Assembly: GCA_950022655.1 (NCBI GenBank)
Contig: OX465592.1
Location: 6,046,044 to 6,110,043, forward strand
Length of the DNA stretch: 64,000 nucleotides
Origin: Alentia gelatinosa
Taxonomy: Eukaryota; Annelida; Polychaeta; Phyllodocida; Polynoidae
Reading direction: 5' to 3'
This document shows positions 25,387 through 34,300 of this stretch, piece after piece. The notes under the pieces were generated by a model. That model did no database searches. It saw only the letters and a list, made by a program, of their open reading frames with translations, and was not told where the DNA came from. A program made the translations under genes and the position numbers. Position 1 is the first letter of the stretch. Every line of letters starts with the position of its first letter.

Positions 25387-28300
25387 TATATATATAAATA
25401 TAAAAGAGCCAAATGTAACAATAACGTACATGTAAATCATAGAAATCAGGAAAATAATTGTGCATTGACAAGAGAAGACCTAAGCTAAATAAACCATTAT
25501 AAATATTGCAATAATTATTTACTGGCTTTCTTAAATAGAAAATGGAGCTTGAATATATCATATGTATTTTTTTTAATAACTAAGGTAGCATCGGCTTGCC
25601 ATAGAGGTGTTATTGCCACGTTTCATTAATCTAACATATTACATTATATTTCTCTATGTACAGATATATGGACAATTAAATCTACTACACATGACGGAGG
25701 TCAACGGAGACATCTAGGTCTACCATACCGACTGACCGACTCCTATACACAGGTAGAGTAACATTGGATCTCAAATAACGAAATAGTACTTGTGATCAAG
25801 ATAAAAAGAAGATCATTTATATGGGAGGAAAAAAAGTCTACATACAATGTTGGCGAAACATATAATCAAAATTCAAATAATTTTGACGTGAAGCTACGAG
25901 AAGAAAGGAGCAATAATGCTATAAAAATGCAGAGTACTGCAAATCATATTTTCTAGTGCTTTTTACATGATATAGACACAAACAGAATATAATTTAAAAA
26001 AAAAAAAAAAAATTAATATAAAAAATGTAATCCAAATTAAAAATTTAGTAAAAAAAAAAAAAAATCCCATACAAAGGAAAAGAGAAGGCAGAAGAGGGTG
26101 GTGAAGCAGTGAGGAAGTTTGTGGGTGTGTCTGCATGCCAGTACTCTCATGCTTCTCACCATACCTGTACCTAGTGTCACGGTTCTCCTTCTCCTGCTCC
26201 AACTTCTCCGTCTCCATGTCGCGCTGCCGCTTCAACCTGTCCTCGATCTCACGCTCACGCGCTGCTGTGTCCACAGGCTTGGCGCCTCCGAAGATCGACG
26301 ACGACGAGGCCGGGGCCTGCTCCACTGGCTTGGTGCGCGGGGCCAGCTTCAGCTTTGGCCTCTCGCTGGCACCAGTATCTCGACCTGTCAATGCGACAAC
26401 TTGGGACTCAGTTTGTGGGACGTTAGTTGGGGTCAGAATAGAATATTGACTCTTTTCCATGTGGAATTTACTACCTCAGGGAGACCATAATAGAACAATG
26501 TTTATTGAATCTTCACAGAATATAGATATGAGATAGTATTCCTTATCTCATCCCAGTATTTTTCTCCATAAGCTTAATGTTATGAACTCATACTCCATGG
26601 CCATGAAAGTCGTATACCCAATACTCAATGGCTAATTGGGTGATTTATTTCATTAATCAATAATGTTATAAGGGGTAAGATATAATCAGAAACCCACTCA
26701 ATGAAAATAACTTGGTCCACACTCCATCTCGTCTGACGATGATGTAATTCACAAAGCTTTGCGTCGTGAATTACTCTGTGGTCCAACTCGTCAGAGTACG
26801 GATCAAGTTATCTTCATCTTGTGAGTTTCCTTCTAATTATTTCTATTAATAAGATGATAAAAAATTTAAGATTATGTATTGTACACACTCAAATCCAACG
26901 AGCCATTCAAAATTTGCAAATTTTGACAAATTTCTTTGAGATAAGCGAGGTACTTACTGGGTCCCCGGTCTTCATCTCGTCTCTCCATCCTACAACAAAC
27001 CCACAGTTTTAATCATTTCTGCATATTTACACACAATGCGTAGTAGATGGCACACCTATTTACATATATTAATATATTGTAAATGTGCAAAAGGGATCTT
27101 AAATATGGCCCACAATAGGAAACAACTGTTTTTCTAATATTCCTAGTGCAGGGATGTCAGTCGGGGTCATGAAATGAAGAGGAAATATTTTTCATGTGGA
27201 ATTCACTGCCTCACACCGGTACTGGCTTACTTCCGTCTATTTGAGAAAATATATTTCAAGGCTGTGCTGCAGCCATCGATGGCATCCAGTCCAAATGTAT
27301 CACCTTTCTGTATGAAAACTGTAAATACTGACTAAGTATAATGTGAGAATCACTGTACTTAAACCGCCATGTGGAAGAGCGATGATGTACATCGAACATG
27401 TCTTATGTCTAAAAAAAAAAAATAAAAAAAAAAAATAAAATTGTGGAGTGATATGGATCGCAGTTTCAGCTGCTGATCGGAGTGTTTTAAGGAGACTCTC
27501 TTAAGCTGCAAACCTCTCTGCAACAGTGTCGCAGAGCTAATGCCATGTAATGAGAATGGGTAACCCTGTAGATGTCAATATTCAAATATAGAGCAATACA
27601 AATGTGTTTAAACACTGATGTGTTTAAAAATTGGGGATTAGATATTGCAATTTGGAGTTAGCAATCGCACGTCAGATGGTTTACGTCAGCTAAATACAAG
27701 CAAACTCAAAGTGTCAGAGGCTATATGGCGTATCGCTATCGAAAGATGGGCTCTATCAATGCAACATTTTACTCGTCATACATGCTATACTACATCACTT
27801 AGATCTTACAATAACTCTAATTAACTACACAACATATCTCTGTGGCCATTAAATAAACTTTCTATGTAAAATATATTTCTAATTCAATTTCCATCTTAAG
27901 TGGGAGTTGCTGAACTGACAACTCTTCTTGTTTAAAAACGCCAAGCTTTTTATGAACGGATTGAGTGCTTTTCTGGTGTACATCGCTGCCTAAGGGTGGC
28001 TGGTTACACAGGTTGCCGTGGAGACACATACCTGTCATACCTGTCCCTATTACCATATCTGTCGTCGCGACCACCATACCTATCACCGTACCGGCCGCCA
28101 CCACGATCACCGTCCCGACTGTAGCCGCTGCCGAATGACCGGCGACCTGCAAAACACAACAATAGACATGTCAGTTGGGGGTCAGAGAAAAAAGTGGAAA
28201 CATTTTTCGTGTGGATTTTTCTGCCTGAAAGTGGCCGAGACGACTTGGATAATATGTCTTTGTTGGCCATGGAATGAGGCTGGGTGTCTGTGGGGAGGTT

Positions 28301-31300
28301 CACTCCACTGTTTTATTGGTGTAAATGTGGCTAAGTCAATAACATCTTTGTTTGACACAAGGAATAGCAATTACATATGCCGAATATGAAAAAGTGGATT
28401 TCCATGAAAAAATGTATAACTGAAATCTATGTGACAAACACCACACATAGAGTATAGAAAACAGTCCACACACAAAGTATAGAGATCAATAAACCCCACA
28501 AGAAGTGAGGGCTGTTAACGTAATCCATACCCATTTATGGGAATTCTTAACCTATGTGCTATACCAACATTTAAATTATGTAGTAGGAAAAGTTTCCTGA
28601 CTTAGAAAACAAAATCCTACTAAATGTCGAGCTTTCAAGATCAGACTTTACCCAATTGGAGTGTCAAGACACTCACAAAGCTTACTAAGATGCCTGATGT
28701 GCTGCTTCCAACGAACTTTGATATTTATCCCACATCTGATTGAAAATTTATGCTTTATTGCAATCACATTCATACAAAATAGTCTTTTACTAAGGATGGT
28801 TATTTTCATCTCATGAGTCTCTTCCTAAATAAAAATAATAATAAAGTGAGACTTACCTCCATCTCTATCGCCATATCTGTCTCGATCTCTGTCCCAGTCT
28901 CCAAAGCCACGGCTACGTTCCCTGTCACCGTACCTGTCGCGATCACCAAAGCCACTACCTCTGTCCCGGTCACCATAGCTACTACCCCTGTCCCTGTCTC
29001 CAAAGCTTCCCCTGTCTCTGTCTCCAAAGCTCCCTCTGTCCCTGTCACCAAAGCTTCCTCTGTCCCTGTCGCGGTCACCAAAACCACCCCGATCTCTGTC
29101 GCCAAAGCCACCTCGGTCTCTGTCACGGTCTCCGAAACCACCCCTGTCCCGATCACCAAAGCCTCCTCGGTCCCTGTCGCGGTCACCGAAACCACCCCTG
29201 TCCCTGTCGCCAAAGCCACCTCGGTCTCGGTCACCAAAGCTGGATCGGGAAGGACCATCTGGAAAATATGATACATATAAATTTCATGAATTATTATCTG
29301 TAGGCAAGAAATTGTGATTATCCTGACTTCCTCTAAATGCCTTGCTCAGCAGACTAAAATTGTCTGTGCCGAATAATTATCTTGTTCTATAACTTTTTGC
29401 TGGTTACTGACATTTGCTTCCTATAAAATAAAAACCGTGCATCAAACTGAACACTGTGGTAGACCTAGACAATAATCGATGGTTTTGTGGACAGGCAGAC
29501 GTAAACCACGAGGTTTACAGAGCTAACTGTCAACCAAACCAACGTTTGTTTTATCTATTATCTTCTCGAATAAATTGAACCCAGGAATTGCCATCTTAAA
29601 GGGTAGCAATTGGAACTAATTTTTTTTATCTATAGCACAAAGTGACTATTTAGCTTTGGAAGACTTGGGGCATAGAAGTATATGTTTCAATTATTGACTA
29701 TAACTATAACATCCGCTTTATTGTACATATGTTTCAAGTTTTTCTTCCCTCACCTACCGTGTGACGAAATATTGGAAAGATATATACTGAAAACTTTATG
29801 CATACGTTAAAACATGTCTTTTGAAAACAAATTATCTGGTATATTCTGATTTCATCAACTCAACAATATGGTTGCCATGGTTTTACACGATCTACACTGA
29901 TTTACCAAACTCACCGCTCGGGTCTTTCTTTCTCCAGTCTCCCTCTGTCCTGCTGTCGTCGATGTACTCTCGGTCTCGATCTCCGAATCCACCTCGCCTG
30001 TTGTCACGGTCACGGTCATCTGATTTACAAAGGACTTCGTTAACATTCTGAGACACAGTCTCCAACACACGTCACTGGTCATGTCCTGCATTTGTTTAAA
30101 TTTGGATACAGTGGAACAAGAAGCATATTAATATATATGTCTTCATATTTTAACAGAAACTGCCATGTTTTCAAACTGTACAATTTGTTTGCTTGAGGAA
30201 TGTATATTTCCAGCTACAGAATCAACGAATTACATCTATGTATATCATTAATATAGCTGTTATAAATGAACACTCCGCTATTTCTGGAGTATAATTTCTA
30301 ACCAGTGACATCATATACCAGGAATGAAAGTTGGGACTGAGGACAACACCGGCAATTAAAACACTTATTAAAAAGAATCATCTAAAACATTATTTTGGAG
30401 CAGAATGGCTATGAAACGATATATATATATATATATATTCTAGTGTTGCCGGTGTATATGAATTGTTGTAATTCTGTCATTTGTTATAAAACTTGTATCC
30501 CAGATCTACAATGTGTACTTACTTTGTTGTCCTTCTGCCAAGTCTACACGGATGATGTTATTCCGCATTTTCTGAAAAACAAATCACGATTCTTTTAACA
30601 CGAAGTCCATATTCCTTAACTACAACCCACATCATAAATAAAATCAGAATCATAAAGGATTTTTAAAAAAAAATAATAATAAAAAGCATGTGTACAAAAA
30701 TCATAAATAGGCGTTTCATTACATTTTTCAGGCGGAGGTTGAATACTTATTATTTCTATGCAATAAAACACCTCCATAATCAAGGGTGATACTACCAAAT
30801 CAACGCCCACCTTTTCCTGCTACACTATTGAACGTTCACACGACAGTTTCTGATTCGATGCTGTATGTTAGACCGTGTTTTCTGCTTTAACTCCATACAG
30901 AAAAATTAAATTACACTAATTTGTTGACATCTAGCTCAACTCCACAGTAACTTGCTTCACAACGACGCTGTTGTAGCGATGTTGACACTGTGACATCACG
31001 TCACTTAATGAACATCCGACTTAGCCTGATATCAGCACAGTAGCATCAGCGGTGAACAAGATAGGCTTAGCCATGTACCGCCAAGCAATCGAATCCCTCC
31101 AACAACTCAATCAGTCCTGCACCCTTGTAGTTGCATCATGCACAAATCCCGAGGATAATTGTAAGAACCTGCTAGAAGCTTGCACCTATATGCATGACTA
31201 CAGAATGTCAAATGCACTTAACAAATATCACCATGGAACCTAGTATTTCCTTGGCTACAGTATTCTAAGTTACAGTTACTTAGCTTGATAACATTCTTTT

Positions 31301-34300
31301 CCATATATCCTGAAAAATTCCTGAAATTATATAAATCATTTCTCCACAAAATTAGTATTATTTCAAAAATGCCAGGGGAATACCCCTAGGCATTCTCAGG
31401 ACTGAAGGTTAAAACTTGGGTGGCATTTTAGTATAGTGGGAATTCTTTGGAGTGAAAAATCAAGACCCCGATTTTTCGTAAATCGGGCCCCGATTTCGAC
31501 GATTTTTTTTTTTAGTATACATTGGGAAATTCTTACCTGTCCATCAAGAGCAAGGGCTTCCAGCAGCGTGTTGCGGTCTGCAAACTCCACGTAGCCAAAC
31601 TTCTTGACCCTCCCGTCAGGAATGCGCACGTTTACAACCTGACCGTGGACAAAAGGGGATCACACGTAAAAAAGACGAATCATATTTTAGCAGAACAGAT
31701 GGAAGTCCTCACATAGTATTAATCTCATGTATTAAGAATTATCTCACCCCTGGTATTTTTTCTCAAGTCCTAACATTGGGAACTCGTATCCAACGCCCAT
31801 GAGATATTTAGGAAAAATATCCAATGGGGGATTATGTCACAAATATTAGCCCATTAGTCAATGTAAGGGGTGAGATAAATTCAGAAACCCATTGAAGTTT
31901 GGGGTCAGAGCTTGTATCCCTTCTCATTTGAATCGCTATGTAATTCATGTGGCTTCACCTTGTGAATGACTACGCGATTCAAACTTGATGGGATACGAGG
32001 TCCGAATCTACATTTTCATAGATTTCCTCTATAGGACTAGCGTTTTAAGAATGCAGGAAAAGGCGGCTACTCACCTCATGACCATGAAAGAAGTTCTCTA
32101 TTTCAATGTCGTCCACTTCGAAGGGCAGGTTGCCAACGTAGGCGGTGAAGGGCGGTCTGGTGGGCACGCGGTCCATGTCGATGTCCACCCCGCGGGCAGC
32201 TCGCGGTGCTGTGGGCAGCTCGATGTTCTGGATCGAGGGCATACCTACAACAAAATCAAATCTCGCATTATCCACAGGGATGTCAGCTGTGGTCATGAAA
32301 ACCTAGAGGAAATATTTCTAATGTGAAATTTACTGCCTCAGAGAGACTCAGAAAACATCAATAGCACATTGTTATTCTCCATGGAATTGCGCTGAGGGTA
32401 TGTGAGGAGGTTTGAACCAAGGTTTATTGGTGTGAATGAGGCCCAATTTTTCTCTTTGTTTTACACAAGAAAAAAAAGTATAAAGCGAAAATGAAAACAA
32501 GGATTTTCTTGGAAAAGAGGAAAACTGTCATCCCTGTATCCATTAATTGGGTGGTAAGGCCAAAAATGGACCTATCCAAGCATATGAAATTTTACTTTGT
32601 TTGTTTAGTTAAACTTCGAGTTTTAAAGCAGCAAAGTACTTCATAAACAGCATTGATATGTCAGAGTTAGGTAACCGCTTTGTATACGAACTATGGAATT
32701 TGAATGTTAACACCAACTATCGTTGGTCTTTGTTAAACTTCTTAATTTCATTAAACTAAGACATGAGGGGCCATCCAAAAAGTTTGTACATTGTGAGAGG
32801 GGTTCAACAATCTTGGAAATGACCTCCCTTTATTCTATTGCATATCGGATAGGGGGTGGGGGAGCATTTTTAGAAATTTCGCAGACATACTTTATAGCAT
32901 ATTAGTATGATTGAAATATGATTACAATCAAAAAGGTGTTGAAGTTGAGTGATGAGAGTAATGATAAAGGAAAAGATAATGTTCGACCTCTATAATCTAA
33001 GCAGGTAACTCCATAAGCTAAGCTCTCTTGAAGAAAGGTAATGTCAGCGTCGCAAATTTGGCAGTGATAATGCTGTGTGTGGCGTAAGAACAGGTGATTG
33101 TGTCCCAGTCACACAAGTGGAATGACTACACATGCATCGCGTAGGTAGGCTGACAGCCACCAACAAGAAAAGCAGGATAGGAATTTTGGATGAACATGCC
33201 ACAAACATGATTGCCACTAAATCGCGTAAATAGAATTCTCCCTTAAATCACACAAGTTGAGTAATACTTACACAGCTCTTCCTCCACTTCATCGGCCCAC
33301 GAGCTGCTCGACACCTGCACGGTGCGAGCGATCGGCGTACCTGCCAGGAACTCATTCAGCTTCAAGGTCGTACCCTTGTTCTTCTTCCCTTTCTCCTTCT
33401 TGGTAGGAGCTGCAACAAGTCACCACCATAAATATATATGTAGGTCCAATACACGAAAAACACAATGAGGTACAGTGTTACGAATCCATCCACGTGTAAT
33501 GTACATCATTACTCGTTTTAGTTGTCTACACTGTAAAACAGATAAGGTTTTATGTTAGATATGAGGTAAATATGGTTAGGCTAGATGAGTTTCCTTCTGC
33601 TTCGTAATGTTTCCTGTATACATGACATCGAGTTATCAAAGATTGAAAGAATGCTTACGAGAGGGGTACAAAATGAACTGACCCGGTGTAAATAAAGAAA
33701 CGAAAAGAGTACTGATGTCAATGGCTATATCTGTCCAGATCTGCCTGTATAGTATGCATGTAATCACAACATGTTATCTACGATCCTTATAGACTATGTT
33801 AATAATCATTTACTCTTGAGGTAATGTTTCATGACGGTATTAATCAATGTTATGATTTTAGTAAGTGAGAAATCTATAATACGAGACCATGTGTAATAGT
33901 CGAAGGGATCCTTAAAGCACAAATATCATTGCATATATCATACTTTCATTGCAAACTTAATATTGATATCTTGTTGCCTGGAAGAATGATTGTCTTGATT
34001 GAAAGCAATAACGACTTCTACCTCAAGAATTATCAGACGTTACGCGACTCAGACTGGCCCACAAGGGAACCCGCGAAGATGAGAATTTGGTTCTATTACG
34101 ACTGATATTCAAGCTAAGCTGGGATTATCTCCTCATGCCAGCCGGGCCGTGCCTGAAGTCACTACATCAACAGCGATAAAGCGTGCCCTGAGTGATCAAT
34201 TACCAAGCTGACCACCAGATCTGGGAAACGTATGATACGCAACTATCAGAAGCGCAGTGAGAACCCGTATCAGTATAATCTTCTGGTCATCTTTTAATCA

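Noticed and set aside
25252..25561. (Tyr-Ile)n ORFs
   Set aside because: Translation of a (TA)n microsatellite.
26119..26490. Plus-strand 123-codon ORF
   Set aside because: Antisense to the eIF4[17 protein letters not shown] exon.
28813..29271. 152-codon Val/Thr/Ser-rich plus-strand ORF and overlapping minus frame
   Set aside because: Other-frame readings of the eIF4B FGDRDR repeats; repetitive coding DNA leaves all frames open.
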